Shown here in pieces: positions 51,141 to 61,245 of a stretch of 64,000 nt of DNA. Numbering within the stretch: position 1 is the first letter of the stretch; each line of letters begins with the position of its first letter. This DNA is from an uncultured Bacteroidota bacterium (GTDB lineage: Bacteria; Bacteroidota; Bacteroidia; Flavobacteriales; Flavobacteriaceae). The DNA lies in NCBI GenBank assembly GCA_902598295.1, contig CACKBA010000001.1, forward strand, positions 1 through 64,000, in the 5' to 3' direction. The notes beneath the pieces are model-generated. The model saw only the letters and a list, made by a program, of their open reading frames with translations, was not told the DNA's origin and made no database searches. The translations under genes were made by a program, and so were the position numbers.

Positions 51141-52362
51141 AAAATCTATTGGCATTTTAACCTATTATTGGCCGCCGTCTGGCGGTTCGGGCGTACAAAG
51201 ATGGTTAAGGTTTTCTGATCATCTAGTTGAATTGGGTTGGGAAGTTCACGTATTTACGTTCAAAAACCCAAAGTATGATGTAATTGATAAAAAAAGTGAA
51301 GATATAATAAATCCAGAAATAGTTGTAAATAAAATAAAAGGTTTTGAACCATCGAAGTTCTTAAAGAGCATGTTCGGCAATAAATCTAACAAGAACCTTA
51401 AACCCTCTATAATTCGTGAATTGTTTTTCTTCCCAGATTCAAGACGGTTTTTAATTGGTCCAGCTTACAGATTTATAAAAAAATACTTTTTAGAAAACAA
51501 CTTAAATCATCTTATTACAACTGGTCCACCCCACTCAATGCACCAGGTTGGATTGAAACTAAAAATAGATATTAAAATTAAATGGATTTCAGACTTTAGA
51601 GATCCTTGGTCAAATTTTTTTCAAAACAAATTATTAAATCAACTAGGATCAACACATAAAAAACATGAAAAAGAGGAAAAAAGAATTTTAAAAAATGCCG
51701 ACGCAATTTTTACCACCTCTAAAAACCTGAAAGATAAGTTTGATAAGATAAATAATCGATGTCATTACGTGCCAAGTGGATTTGGTAATATTATATCCAG
51801 TAAGCCTTATAAGAAATTTAGAATTCTTTATTCGGGCACAATGAAACCCATACAAAACCCCACTAATCTTTGGTGTGTATTGGCTGATTTAATTGACTCG
51901 CATGAAGATTTTGAAAAAAGGGTTGAAATAGTTTTAATTGGAAATATTGACGATTATATATTGAACTCTGAAGAGTTTAAAAGGATTAAAAAAAGAGAAA
52001 TTAAAAGTCCTGTCTCTAAAGATGAAATTGATAACGAAATTGAAATTTCAGAACTTTTGGTTGTTTGTTCAGTGAATCTGAATGACTCCAATGATATAGT
52101 TCCTGGAAAGTTTTTTCATTATCTGTCATCTGGTAAAAAAATTCTAGGAATTAGTAATAATGGAAGTGATCTAGAAAAAATCATAATTGAAACACAATCC
52201 GGCAGGTCATTTGGTTATGACAATTATGATGATTTAAAAAATTATATTTACGAAAGTTTTAAAAATTATTTAGATAAAAAATCAATAAATAAAAATCCTC
52301 CCTCTAAATATATGTCCCTTAATATTGCAAAGAAAATTGAACAAATAATTATAAGCTTATAG
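51133..52362 (+). CDS. Glycosyltransferase (GT-B, group 1-like)
   Basis: I use the ATG at 51133 (409 residues), overlapping the upstream stop; it opens at the conserved ILTYYWPPSGGSGVQRWL. Further features are SDFRDPW, FTTSKNL, RILYSGTMKPIQNP and VVCSVNLNDSNDIVPGKFFHYLSSGKKI, as in group 1-like glycosyltransferases of Bacteroidota capsule clusters. Acceptor and sugar unknown. Confidence 0.9.
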   Translation: MNRKSIGILTYYWPPSGGSGVQRWLRFSDHLVELGWEVHVFTFKNPKYDVIDKKSEDIINPEIVVNKIKGFEPSKFLKSMFGNKSNKNLKPSIIRELFFFPDSRRFLIGPAYRFIKKYFLENNLNHLITTGPPHSMHQVGLKLKIDIKIKWISDFRDPWSNFFQNKLLNQLGSTHKKHEKEEKRILKNADAIFTTSKNLKDKFDKINNRCHYVPSGFGNIISSKPYKKFRILYSGTMKPIQNPTNLWCVLADLIDSHEDFEKRVEIVLIGNIDDYILNSEEFKRIKKREIKSPVSKDEIDNEIEISELLVVCSVNLNDSNDIVPGKFFHYLSSGKKILGISNNGSDLEKIIIETQSGRSFGYDNYDDLKNYIYESFKNYLDKKSINKNPPSKYMSLNIAKKIEQIIISL

Positions 52363-52363
52363 T

Positions 52364-53842
52364 ATGGGAATTGTATTCAACCAGTCTTATAAAAATATTA
52401 TCATAATTATAATTGCTATAATCATTGGTGGTTTTAATACCTTGTTTTTTTACCCAACTTTTCTTCAAGCTCAGTATTATGGTCTCGTTGTTTTTTTATT
52501 AGCAACTTCAAACCTATTAATGCCTTTGGTTTCGTTTGGTAGTCAACATACTATAATTAAGTATTTTTCATCATATAAAAGCAAAGAAGAAAAAGACATT
52601 TTTATGTCATCTGTAATTTTTATTCCTATGCTTACTATAATCCCCATTTCGTTACTGGTGGTAGGGTTTCATGATACAATTGGAAATATCTTGTCGATTC
52701 AAAATCCAATAATTGACTCTTATGTGTGGGTTATATTTTTGGTTGCTTTTGCAACTTCATATTTTGAGGTTTTTTATTCTTGGGCCAGGGTTCAATTAAA
52801 GTCTGTATTTGGTAATTTTTTGAAAGAAATATTTCCAAGGCTATCAATATTAATTTTGCTGACCTTGGTTTATCTTGGATATATTTCAAGAGAAAATTTT
52901 ATTTGGTGGTTAACAGGATTTTATTACTTAAGGCTTATAATCATGATGTTGTACTCTTTTTATCTGTATCTACCTAAATTCTCTTTTTCAGTTCCCAAAA
53001 ATATAAGTGACATTTTAACCTATTCCGTCTATATTTTCTTGGCAGGGTCTGCTGCAAGCGTCCTAATAGATATTGATAAATTTATGATTCCTCAAAAGGA
53101 AATAATATCTCAAACAGCATTCTACGCCGTGGCTGTCTTTATTGCTACTGTTGTTGAAATTCCAGGCAGAGCGATGTTTCAAATTGTAAATCCCCTTGTT
53201 GCAAAAGCATTAAATGAGAATGACCAAAAAGGGCTTGATAACCTTTATAAAAAGAGTTCACTTAACCTCTTAATAATTTCAGGTTTGTTTTTCTTACTGA
53301 TAAATCTAAATATTGATCCATTTTATAATTTAATTCTAGATTCATCATATTCTACAGCTGTATTAGTTGTTTTAATTATATCCATAAGTAAATTAATTTT
53401 AATGAGTTTTGGTTGTGGACCTGCAATTCTTGCAACTGCGAAGTTTTATAAAATAACTTTACCTTTTTCTATAATGATGGCTGTCTCAGTTTATTTTCTT
53501 AATGATAAATTGATTGATTTGTACAGCTTAAATGGAGCAGCTATATCTACCTTAATTGTAATATCTTTTTTTACTTTGGCTAAGATTCTTTATTTAAAAT
53601 ATAAGCTGAAAATTCAGCCCTACTCTTATAATACTTTTAAGGTTTTTGTTCTAATTGTATTTCTATTTTTCTTAATTAACCCTATAAATTTTGGTGAAAA
53701 TTACATGCTTGAAATAATTGGTAAATCAATACCCGTTTCTATAACCTATATATTATTGGTTTATCAAATGAAGGTTTCTAATGAAATAAACACATTGATA
53801 AAAAAGACATTATCAAAGTTTGGGCTTCAAAAATTTAGCTAG
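52364..53842 (+). CDS. Polysaccharide flippase (Wzx-like, MOP superfamily)
   Basis: 492 residues with about 14 hydrophobic helices and the pattern GFNTLFFYPTFLQAQYYGLVVFLLATSNLLMPLVSFG, typical of Wzx/lipopolysaccharide-biosynthesis flippases. It would move a lipid-linked oligosaccharide across the inner membrane, completing the operon that starts at 46822. The 3' end overlaps uvrA (opposite strand) by 30 bp. Confidence 0.9.
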   Translation: MGIVFNQSYKNIIIIIIAIIIGGFNTLFFYPTFLQAQYYGLVVFLLATSNLLMPLVSFGSQHTIIKYFSSYKSKEEKDIFMSSVIFIPMLTIIPISLLVVGFHDTIGNILSIQNPIIDSYVWVIFLVAFATSYFEVFYSWARVQLKSVFGNFLKEIFPRLSILILLTLVYLGYISRENFIWWLTGFYYLRLIIMMLYSFYLYLPKFSFSVPKNISDILTYSVYIFLAGSAASVLIDIDKFMIPQKEIISQTAFYAVAVFIATVVEIPGRAMFQIVNPLVAKALNENDQKGLDNLYKKSSLNLLIISGLFFLLINLNIDPFYNLILDSSYSTAVLVVLIISISKLILMSFGCGPAILATAKFYKITLPFSIMMAVSVYFLNDKLIDLYSLNGAAISTLIVISFFTLAKILYLKYKLKIQPYSYNTFKVFVLIVFLFFLINPINFGENYMLEIIGKSIPVSITYILLVYQMKVSNEINTLIKKTLSKFGLQKFS

Positions 53843-56587
53843 TAAAGACTTTTTATTTTTAACTAGTTTTTCAGGAGAACCTGCAAATATTAATTCACCC
53901 CCCTTATCTCCACCATAGGGCCCTAAATCTACGATATAATCTGATGATTTGATTAATTCTATGTTATGCTCTACTACAATAATTGAGTGACCGTAATTGA
54001 TTAAATGATTGAATGAGTTTAGGAGTTTTTTAATGTCGTGAAAATGAAGGCCTGTAGTTGGTTCATCAAAAATAAATAGTGTTTTTTCTGCTGTTTGACC
54101 TTTTAAAATAAAAGATGCTAGCTTAATTCTTTGTGCCTCACCCCCACTTAAGGTTGATGAAGATTGACCAAGATTAACATACCCCATGCCTACATCTAAC
54201 AGTGCTTTTAGTTTATTTGCAATTTTGATCTGACCATTTTCAAGGAAAAAATTATAACCTTTATCAATTGTCATATTTAAAATATCATCAATGTTCTTGT
54301 TTTGATAAGTTACTTGCAAAATATTTTTTTTAAATCTTTTCCCTTTACAACTTTCACAGATTAAATTAATGTCTGCCATAAACTGCATTTCAACTTTAAT
54401 TGTACCCTCACCCTTGCATTCGTCACATCTCCCTCCATCAACATTGAATGAAAAATGTTTTGGTTTAAAGGAGAATTGTTTGGATGCAGGTTGTTTTGAA
54501 AAAAGATTTCTGATATCATCATATGCTTTTATATATGTTACTGGATTTGATCTTGATGATTTACCAATTGGGTTTTGATCAATGAATTCAATTGAAGATA
54601 TAGACTCTAAATTTCCATCAATTGAAGAAAATTGACCCGGTTTTGTTGTGTATATTCCTTTTGCTTGCAATAGGGCTGGGTACAATATTTTTTTTACCAA
54701 AGTAGTTTTGCCACTCCCTGATATCCCAGTAACGGCCACTAAAGAGTTGAGTGGAAAATTTACACTTAAATTTTTTAAATTATTTTCCCTACAACCTTTA
54801 AGTGTTATGATTTTATTACTAACTCTTCTTTTTAATGGTACAGCTATTTCATTTTGGTTATTAAGGTATTTTGAGGTTATTGTTTTTGAATTTAAAATTT
54901 GTTTTAAGGAGCCCTGCGCAGCAATTTCCCCGCCTTTGCTTCCTGCGCCTGGACCAAGGTCTATAATTTGATCTGCAGACCTTATAATATCTTCATCATG
55001 CTCTACAATAATAACAGTATTCCCTATGGATCTTAAGTTCTTAAGAATAGAAATTAACTTGCTTGTGTCTTCAGGGTGAAGACCAACACTAGGCTCATCC
55101 AAAACATATATTGAACCAACTAATGCGCTTCCAATTGAAGTCGCAATATTAATTCTTTGAGTTTCACCTCCCGAGAGTGTATTTGATTTTCTATTTAATG
55201 TTAAATAAGGCAATCCTACTTTGCATAAAAATGACAATCTGTTTTTAATTTCTATTATAACTCTATTACATTTTTTTAATTCACTCTCGGAAAACTTGAT
55301 TTTATTAAAAAATTCCAATACAGTTTCAATTGGTAAATTGACCAATTCAGAAATCGACAAACCATTTATTCGAACATAATTTGCTTCTTTTCTTAGTCTC
55401 GTACCATTACACTGACTACATTGAGTTCTTCCTCGATATCGGGAAAGCATCACTCTGTTTTGAATTTTATACATTTTTTTTTCAAGTTTTGAAAAAAAGA
55501 AATTAATACCCTTAAAGTACTCATTGCCCTCCCAAAGCAATTTTTTTTCAGATTCATTTAACTTAAAATAGGGTCTGTGTATTGGAAAATTGAATTTTTG
55601 TGAATTATTTACAAGTAAGTCTTTATACTTACTAAGTTTTTGCCCTCTCCACGGAGCTATGCATTCTTCATAAACTGAAAGACCAGTATTAGGAATTACT
55701 AGTTCAGGGTCAATTCCCATTATATCGCCATATCCATTACAATTACTACAAGCTCCATATGGATTATTAAAACTGAATAAATGTTCAGTTGGTTTCATAA
55801 ACTTTATACCATCTTGTTCAAATTTTTTTGAAAATACTTTATAATGATTATCCTTTAAACTTTTAATGTACATTTCATCATTACCTTGATAAAATGCATT
55901 TTCAATTGAGTCCGTTATTCGGTCTGAATAATCTTTGTCAGTTTTATAAATTGACCTATCAACAACTAGAAAGAGGTTTTCTTTTTTCTCTGAAATAAAA
56001 TCTTCAATCTGATAGATTTTTCCGTCTGATTCAATACGAGCATAACCCTCATCTGAAAATAATTTAAGATATTTTTGTAAACCAATACTTTCAGGACAAA
56101 AGAGTTTTGCCATTATTAAAAACTTATCTCCTTCACAAAAAGTATTTATATAGTTGACAACTGTGCTGACATTATCTTTAACAACTTCTTGGTTTGTAAT
56201 TGGGCTATATGTTTTACCAACTCTTGAATATAACAACTTTATGTAATCATAAATTTCTGAGCTTGTACCAACTGTAGACCTCGGGTTTGAATTATTTACT
56301 TTTTGCTCAATAGCAATTGCAGGAGATAATCCTTGTATTTTTTTAACTTTCGGCTTTTTAATTTTTCCAAGAAATTGTCTTGCATAAGATGATAAGCTTT
56401 CGATGAATCTTCTTTGACCTTCTGCAAATATTGTGTCGAAAGCTAAACTTGATTTACCAGACCCCGAAAGACCTGTAATAACTATTAATTTTTTCTTTGG
56501 AATATTAACATTTATATTTTTAAGATTATGCATCTCTGCACCTTCAATTGTTATTTGCTCTTTTATTTTTTTTTCTTTAACAGACAT
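53813..56587 (-). CDS. uvrA: Excinuclease ABC subunit A
   Basis: 924 residues from the ATG at 56587. Two ABC-type ATPase halves: Walker A TGLSGSGKSS and TGISGSGKTT, signatures LSGGETQRI and LSGGEAQRI, zinc-binding modules (CSNCNGYGD, CSQCNGTR; CDECKGEG, CESCKGKR). It detects bulky DNA lesions with UvrB in nucleotide-excision repair. Length and motifs complete. Overlaps the flippase end by 30 bp. A possible TTG start four codons earlier is less likely. Confidence 0.97.
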   Translation of the reverse strand: MSVKEKKIKEQITIEGAEMHNLKNINVNIPKKKLIVITGLSGSGKSSLAFDTIFAEGQRRFIESLSSYARQFLGKIKKPKVKKIQGLSPAIAIEQKVNNSNPRSTVGTSSEIYDYIKLLYSRVGKTYSPITNQEVVKDNVSTVVNYINTFCEGDKFLIMAKLFCPESIGLQKYLKLFSDEGYARIESDGKIYQIEDFISEKKENLFLVVDRSIYKTDKDYSDRITDSIENAFYQGNDEMYIKSLKDNHYKVFSKKFEQDGIKFMKPTEHLFSFNNPYGACSNCNGYGDIMGIDPELVIPNTGLSVYEECIAPWRGQKLSKYKDLLVNNSQKFNFPIHRPYFKLNESEKKLLWEGNEYFKGINFFFSKLEKKMYKIQNRVMLSRYRGRTQCSQCNGTRLRKEANYVRINGLSISELVNLPIETVLEFFNKIKFSESELKKCNRVIIEIKNRLSFLCKVGLPYLTLNRKSNTLSGGETQRINIATSIGSALVGSIYVLDEPSVGLHPEDTSKLISILKNLRSIGNTVIIVEHDEDIIRSADQIIDLGPGAGSKGGEIAAQGSLKQILNSKTITSKYLNNQNEIAVPLKRRVSNKIITLKGCRENNLKNLSVNFPLNSLVAVTGISGSGKTTLVKKILYPALLQAKGIYTTKPGQFSSIDGNLESISSIEFIDQNPIGKSSRSNPVTYIKAYDDIRNLFSKQPASKQFSFKPKHFSFNVDGGRCDECKGEGTIKVEMQFMADINLICESCKGKRFKKNILQVTYQNKNIDDILNMTIDKGYNFFLENGQIKIANKLKALLDVGMGYVNLGQSSSTLSGGEAQRIKLASFILKGQTAEKTLFIFDEPTTGLHFHDIKKLLNSFNHLINYGHSIIVVEHNIELIKSSDYIVDLGPYGGDKGGELIFAGSPEKLVKNKKSLLAKFLKPKL

Positions 56588-56588
56588 T

Positions 56589-57791
56589 TTATTTAACAAT
56601 CCAAATATATGGGTCTATGGCTTTTGTGTTATTGAAAATACTAAACTGTAATGTTGATTTAGAACCGTCTTTTGGATTAAATACTTTTCCTATTTTTTGC
56701 AAAGCAGTAACATTTTCTCCCTTTTCAACATAAACTTCAGCAATATTTTTGTAGGCTGTAATATAACTTCCGTGTTGAATCAATACAGTAATATTGCTAC
56801 CCTTAAACTTTAGTATTGATAATACTACTCCATTAAACACTGTTCTTATTTCAGCGTCTTTTGTAGTAGCAATAACCAATCCGTTGCTTTGAATTTTGGT
56901 TGTTCTGACAACAGGGTGGGGTTGTAATCCGAATTTTTGGATAATCGCGCCTCTCTCTACGGGCCAAGGCAAATTACCCTGGTTTGCGCTAAACTTTTCA
57001 GAAAGAGCCCTTGCTTCAGGTGTTAATTTAAATATGTTATTATTCGGTTCATTATTAGATTTTCTGATAGCTTCTTTTATTAGGCGATCGATTTCTTTAT
57101 CAAGGTTTTTTGATATTTTTTGCTTTTCGTCTATTTGATTTTTATATGATATTTCTTTTCGTTTGAGACCAGTAATCATTAGTTCTTTTGAGTTTTCTTC
57201 GACTTTGAGTTTTTTTCTGCTTTGCTGGTTTTGTTTTAATAATTTGTTTTTTTGGGTCTTCAATGAATTTAAATCTTCCACTTTTTTAGCCAGTAACTTA
57301 ACGGAGTTTGTAATTTTAAGAGCAACACTTTTTCTGTCTTTAGAAAACTGATTTATGTATCTGGAACGTTTTAATGCCTGTAAAAAATCCTCTGACGAAA
57401 GTAAAAACATTAACCTGGACTCTTTGAGCTTGCTTTTATAAGAATTATTAATCATTAATGCGTATTGTTCTCTAACTTTTTTTATCTCTTTATTAAGAAA
57501 GTCAATTGAGTCATTTTTTTTATCAATTTCCGTTGTAACCATATTAATTTGCTGATTAGTTAATTTGATTAACTCCTCATTTTTTGAGATTTTGATTGCT
57601 AAGTTTTCTAAATCGTTGTATGCAATTTTAGTTGTCCTGGAATTGTTAAACAACAAGGAGTTTATATTCTCTATTTCTTTTTTAATTATTAACCTTTGAT
57701 TTTCAAGTTGTTTAATTTTAGGGGTTTGTGAAAAGGTTGTGCTGCAAAAGAAAACTATAGATATTAGACAATATGATTTGAGTTTTGACAA
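56589..57791 (-). CDS. EnvC-like murein hydrolase activator (degenerate LytM)
   Basis: A 400-residue exported protein. Signal peptide to residue ~22, then long coiled coils (residues ~25-250, heptads rich in Lys/Glu/Leu), then a C-terminal LytM/M23-like domain (PVERGAIIQKFGLQPHP..., TKDAEIRTVFNGVVLSI, HGSYITAYKNIAEVYVEKGENV). The zinc ligands are replaced: SNGLVI stands where HxGxD is expected and LQFSIF where the final HxE/I is. So it likely activates amidases rather than cutting peptidoglycan itself. The start is TTG at 57791; no in-frame ATG exists after the preceding stop. Confidence 0.85.
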   Translation of the reverse strand: MSKLKSYCLISIVFFCSTTFSQTPKIKQLENQRLIIKKEIENINSLLFNNSRTTKIAYNDLENLAIKISKNEELIKLTNQQINMVTTEIDKKNDSIDFLNKEIKKVREQYALMINNSYKSKLKESRLMFLLSSEDFLQALKRSRYINQFSKDRKSVALKITNSVKLLAKKVEDLNSLKTQKNKLLKQNQQSRKKLKVEENSKELMITGLKRKEISYKNQIDEKQKISKNLDKEIDRLIKEAIRKSNNEPNNNIFKLTPEARALSEKFSANQGNLPWPVERGAIIQKFGLQPHPVVRTTKIQSNGLVIATTKDAEIRTVFNGVVLSILKFKGSNITVLIQHGSYITAYKNIAEVYVEKGENVTALQKIGKVFNPKDGSKSTLQFSIFNNTKAIDPYIWIVK

Positions 57792-57818
57792 TTTTAGAAA
57801 TTCGAATCTATCAATATA

Positions 57819-58256
57819 TCAATTAGTACCGGTACTACCAAACCCGCCTGAAGATCTTTTTGTTGTTTTTAACTCTACAGAATTTTCCCAATTAGCTTTA
57901 ATTATCGATGTAAAAACAAGCTGAGCAATTCTATCAGATGGATTTATTTGAAATGGAGTTTTTGATGAGTTAAATAATATTACCCCTATTTCTCCTCTGT
58001 AATCTGCATCTATTGTGCCTGGTGAATTTAAAACTGTGATGCCTTTTTTTAATGCAAGTCCACTTCGAGATCTAATCTGGGCTTCATATTGCTCCGGAAT
58101 TTCTAAAAATATTCCTGTAGGAACCAACAATCTATCGCCAGGGTGCAAGGTGATTTGAGAAGGAATGAAAGCTCTAAGGTCCATACCTGATGACCCGCTT
58201 GTTTGGTAAGATGGATTTTGATTATTAGACTTGTTGATTATCTTAATTTTCATCAA
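57819..58256 (-). CDS. dut: dUTP diphosphatase
   Basis: A 145-residue trimeric-type dUTPase with its five motifs: SGMDLRA (1), RSGLALKKG (2), VLNSPGTIDADYRGEI (3, catalytic Asp), RIAQLVF (4) and the C-terminal RSSGGFGSTG arm (5). It hydrolyses dUTP to dUMP. Its start overlaps the stop of atpG by 4 bp (ATGA), so it is tied to the ATP synthase transcript. Confidence 0.97.
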   Translation of the reverse strand: MMKIKIINKSNNQNPSYQTSGSSGMDLRAFIPSQITLHPGDRLLVPTGIFLEIPEQYEAQIRSRSGLALKKGITVLNSPGTIDADYRGEIGVILFNSSKTPFQINPSDRIAQLVFTSIIKANWENSVELKTTKRSSGGFGSTGTN

Positions 58257-59113
58257 CCATTCAGCGCTTCAGCTCCGGAAACAATTTCAAGAATTTCATT
58301 TGTAATAGCCGCTTGCCTTGCTTTATTGTATGTCAAAACCAGTTCACTTTTCAACTCACTTGCATTATCTGTAGCTTTGTGCATTGCTGTCATTCTTGCA
58401 CCATGCTCTCCCGCAAATGAATCCCTTATTGCTTTAAATAGTTGGATTTTTAATGACTTAGGCACCAAATCTGAAACGATTTGTTCCATAGAAGGTTCAA
58501 AAATATAATCAGATAAAGCTTCGGAATTAGTTGGTGCAGAGATCGGTAGAAATTGCTCGGAAATCGTTGTTTGATTAGCGGCATTCTTAAAAGTATTATA
58601 AATAAGTTCTACGTGGTCGTACTCCCCGTTTGAAAATAATTCTATTACAGTATCAACAATTTCTGACGTCTCATCATAATTAATATTCTCAAAAATATTA
58701 CTGTGATTTGAGATTACCTTTTCTGTTTTAGATATTATATCGTTTGCTTTTTTTCCAATGATTAAGAAACTGAAATTTGACTTTGAAAAACGTGGTTCAT
58801 TTTTCATTTTGACAGCTTTCTTAATAACATTAGAATTGAATGCACCACAAAGTCCTTTGTTTGAACAAATTGGAATTAAAAGAACATTTTTAATGGTTCT
58901 GTTTTCTGACAACTGAGACACACTGGAGGATGAGATTATTTCATGGAAACTTGACATTAATTCACCTAGTTTTTCAGAATAAGGCCTCATCGCAGTAACT
59001 GCATCTTGTGCTTTTTTTAACTTAGCTGCCGAAACCATTTTCATTGCACTAGTAATCTTCATTGTTGAGGTTACTGATGAAATTCGGTTTCTTATCTCTT
59101 TTAAATTAGGCAT
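58253..59113 (-). CDS. atpG: ATP synthase gamma subunit
   Basis: 286 residues beginning PNLKEIRNRISSV...KITSAMKMVSAAKL, the coiled-coil N-terminal shaft of F1 gamma; C-terminal partner helix MTAMHKATDNASEL...NKARQAAITNEILEIVSGAEAL. It forms the rotor stalk. In Bacteroidota the beta and epsilon genes (atpD, atpC) are elsewhere, and indeed they do not follow here; dut comes next. Confidence 0.97.
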   Translation of the reverse strand: MPNLKEIRNRISSVTSTMKITSAMKMVSAAKLKKAQDAVTAMRPYSEKLGELMSSFHEIISSSSVSQLSENRTIKNVLLIPICSNKGLCGAFNSNVIKKAVKMKNEPRFSKSNFSFLIIGKKANDIISKTEKVISNHSNIFENINYDETSEIVDTVIELFSNGEYDHVELIYNTFKNAANQTTISEQFLPISAPTNSEALSDYIFEPSMEQIVSDLVPKSLKIQLFKAIRDSFAGEHGARMTAMHKATDNASELKSELVLTYNKARQAAITNEILEIVSGAEALNG

Positions 59114-59118
59114 GAAAA

Positions 59119-60696
59119 TTATTCATAAGATGATGTTAGGTCTGCTGCTACGCTTTCCAGGGTTGATAAAACATTGTCCGTAAGTTTACCTTGTTTAATC
59201 GTATCTAAAGTTTTTCTATGTTTTAAGTTCATAAGCTCTAAAAAATTCTTTTCAAACTCTTTGATTTTATCTACGGGCACAGATTTTAAAAGATTTTTTG
59301 ACCCTAAGTATATAATTGCTACTTGATTTTCGACAGTAAATGGGTCATTTTGCGCTTGCTTTAAAATTTCAACATTTCTTTTCCCTTTTTCGATTACACT
59401 TAGTGTTACAGGATCTAAATCAGATCCAAATTTTGCAAATGCTTGTAATTCCCTAAATTGAGCTTGATCAAGTTTTAAAGTACCTGCAACTTTTTTCATT
59501 GATTTAATCTGAGCTGAACCTCCAACTCTTGAAACAGAGATACCAACATTAATTGCAGGTCTTACTCCTGAGTTAAATAGATCTGATTCAAGAAAAATTT
59601 GTCCATCTGTAATAGAAATAACATTTGTGGGTATATATGCAGAAACATCTCCTGCCTGTGTCTCTATAACTGGTAATGCAGTCAATGAACCGCCTCCTTT
59701 TACGACTGGTCTCAAACTTTCGGGGAGGTCATTCATTTTTTTTGCAATGCCATCATCATTGATAACTTTAGCTGATCTCTCCAGTAGTCTTGAGTGTAAA
59801 TAAAAAACATCCCCAGGATATGCTTCACGACCCGGCGGCCTTCTCAAAAGAAGTGAAACTTCTCTATATGCAACAGCTTGCTTTGATAAATCATCGTAAA
59901 TAATTAGTGCAGGTCTTCCGGTATCTCTAAAATACTCCCCAATTGCAGCACCTGCGAAAGGGGCGTAAACTTGCATGGGAGCTGGATCGGAGGCGTTTGC
60001 AGCTACTATGGTTGTATAAGAGAGTGCTCCTTTTTCTTCAAGGGTTTTTGCTATTCCTGCAACTGTAGATGCTTTTTGACCAATTGCAACATAAATACAA
60101 TACACAGGCTCTCCAGCATCATAAAATTCTTTTTGATTGATTATTGTATCAATACATACAGTTGTTTTTCCAGTTTGTCTATCTCCAATCACCAACTCTC
60201 TTTGGCCTCTTCCAACAGGTATCATTGCATCAATCGATTTTATTCCTGTCTGTAGAGGTTCATTAACGGGTTGTCTGTATATCACACCTGGCGCTTTTCT
60301 TTCAAGAGGCATCTCATACATTTTACCTTTAATTTTTCCCTTACCATCAATTGGTTCTCCAAGTGTATTAACAACCCTGCCCACAACACCATCACCAACA
60401 TTAATCGAGGCGATTCGTTCAGTTCTTTTTACAGTATCCCCTTCTTTTACATCCTTAGATGGACCTAAAAGTACTACACCTACATTGTCCTCTTCAAGAT
60501 TTAGTACAATACCTTCCATGCCATTTTCAAACTTCACCAATTCTCCATATTGTACATTTGAAAGACCGTAAACCCTGGCTATTCCATCTCCTACTTGAAG
60601 AACGGTTCCGACCTCTGCTAGTGATGGTCCAATATCGGATCCTGTTAATTGTTTTTTTATAATTGCTGATATTTCAGCTGGTTTTATATCTGCCAT
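59119..60696 (-). CDS. atpA: ATP synthase alpha subunit
   Basis: 525 residues. Non-catalytic F1 subunit with P-loop GDRQTGKT (~residue 170), [18 protein letters not shown] and [14 protein letters not shown], all highly conserved in AtpA; the Arg finger region [14 protein letters not shown] is intact. Three bp separate it from atpH upstream and 5 bp from atpG. Confidence 0.98.
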   Translation of the reverse strand: MADIKPAEISAIIKKQLTGSDIGPSLAEVGTVLQVGDGIARVYGLSNVQYGELVKFENGMEGIVLNLEEDNVGVVLLGPSKDVKEGDTVKRTERIASINVGDGVVGRVVNTLGEPIDGKGKIKGKMYEMPLERKAPGVIYRQPVNEPLQTGIKSIDAMIPVGRGQRELVIGDRQTGKTTVCIDTIINQKEFYDAGEPVYCIYVAIGQKASTVAGIAKTLEEKGALSYTTIVAANASDPAPMQVYAPFAGAAIGEYFRDTGRPALIIYDDLSKQAVAYREVSLLLRRPPGREAYPGDVFYLHSRLLERSAKVINDDGIAKKMNDLPESLRPVVKGGGSLTALPVIETQAGDVSAYIPTNVISITDGQIFLESDLFNSGVRPAINVGISVSRVGGSAQIKSMKKVAGTLKLDQAQFRELQAFAKFGSDLDPVTLSVIEKGKRNVEILKQAQNDPFTVENQVAIIYLGSKNLLKSVPVDKIKEFEKNFLELMNLKHRKTLDTIKQGKLTDNVLSTLESVAADLTSSYE

Positions 60697-60699
60697 AAT

Positions 60700-61245
60700 T
60701 TATTGTGTTGATGTGTTTAAAAACTCTTGCTCTAAATTTTTCAATTGTTGTTTAAAGCTAGCATCATATTGCTTATCGCCCACTTTTAGTATAAAGCCTC
60801 CAATTAGGTTTTTATCTACTTTATTCGTGAGATGTACATTTTTAGATGTTAAAGATTCTACCTTAGATTTGATTTCCGCCAGCAGTTCATCTGAGAGTTT
60901 AGCAACTGAAACTAAAATAACATTTTGGTTGCCCATTTTTTCATTGTAAAGATGAACAAAGCACTTAGCGACATCGTCAAACAAATCGATACGCCCACTA
61001 TTCATAAGATGATAAAGCAGATTTGTTGAGTTGGTTGACAAATGAGGAAACACCATTTTCAGAGTTTCTGCTTTGTCCGTGTCTTTTATAACTTTTGAGT
61101 CGATAAACAGTTTTAGCTCCTGTGATTGTTCAAAGGCTCTTTTGACGGAGTTCATGTCTTTAAACATTATCCCTAAATCATTTTCTGATTCTGTAATGCT
61201 CAAAAAAGCTTTTGCATATCTATTTGCAGCTCGAGTGTTTATCAT
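60700..61245 (-). CDS. atpH: ATP synthase delta subunit
   Basis: 181 residues starting NTRAANRYAKAFLSI, the typical OSCP/delta N-terminus, and with the C-terminal motif LIGGFILKVGDKQYDASFKQQL. It links F1 to the peripheral stalk. Overlaps atpF by 4 bp (ATGA). Confidence 0.96.
   Translation of the reverse strand: MINTRAANRYAKAFLSITESENDLGIMFKDMNSVKRAFEQSQELKLFIDSKVIKDTDKAETLKMVFPHLSTNSTNLLYHLMNSGRIDLFDDVAKCFVHLYNEKMGNQNVILVSVAKLSDELLAEIKSKVESLTSKNVHLTNKVDKNLIGGFILKVGDKQYDASFKQQLKNLEQEFLNTSTQ

Noticed and set aside
54648-54971. 107-residue plus-strand frame opposite uvrA
   Set aside because: Antisense to a conserved ATPase domain of uvrA; hydrophobic composition arises from the reverse complement.
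60137-60571. 144-residue frame on the plus strand opposite atpA
   Set aside because: It is antisense to a highly conserved gene, shows no domain, and its Ser/Pro/Thr-rich composition is the mirror of atpA codons.
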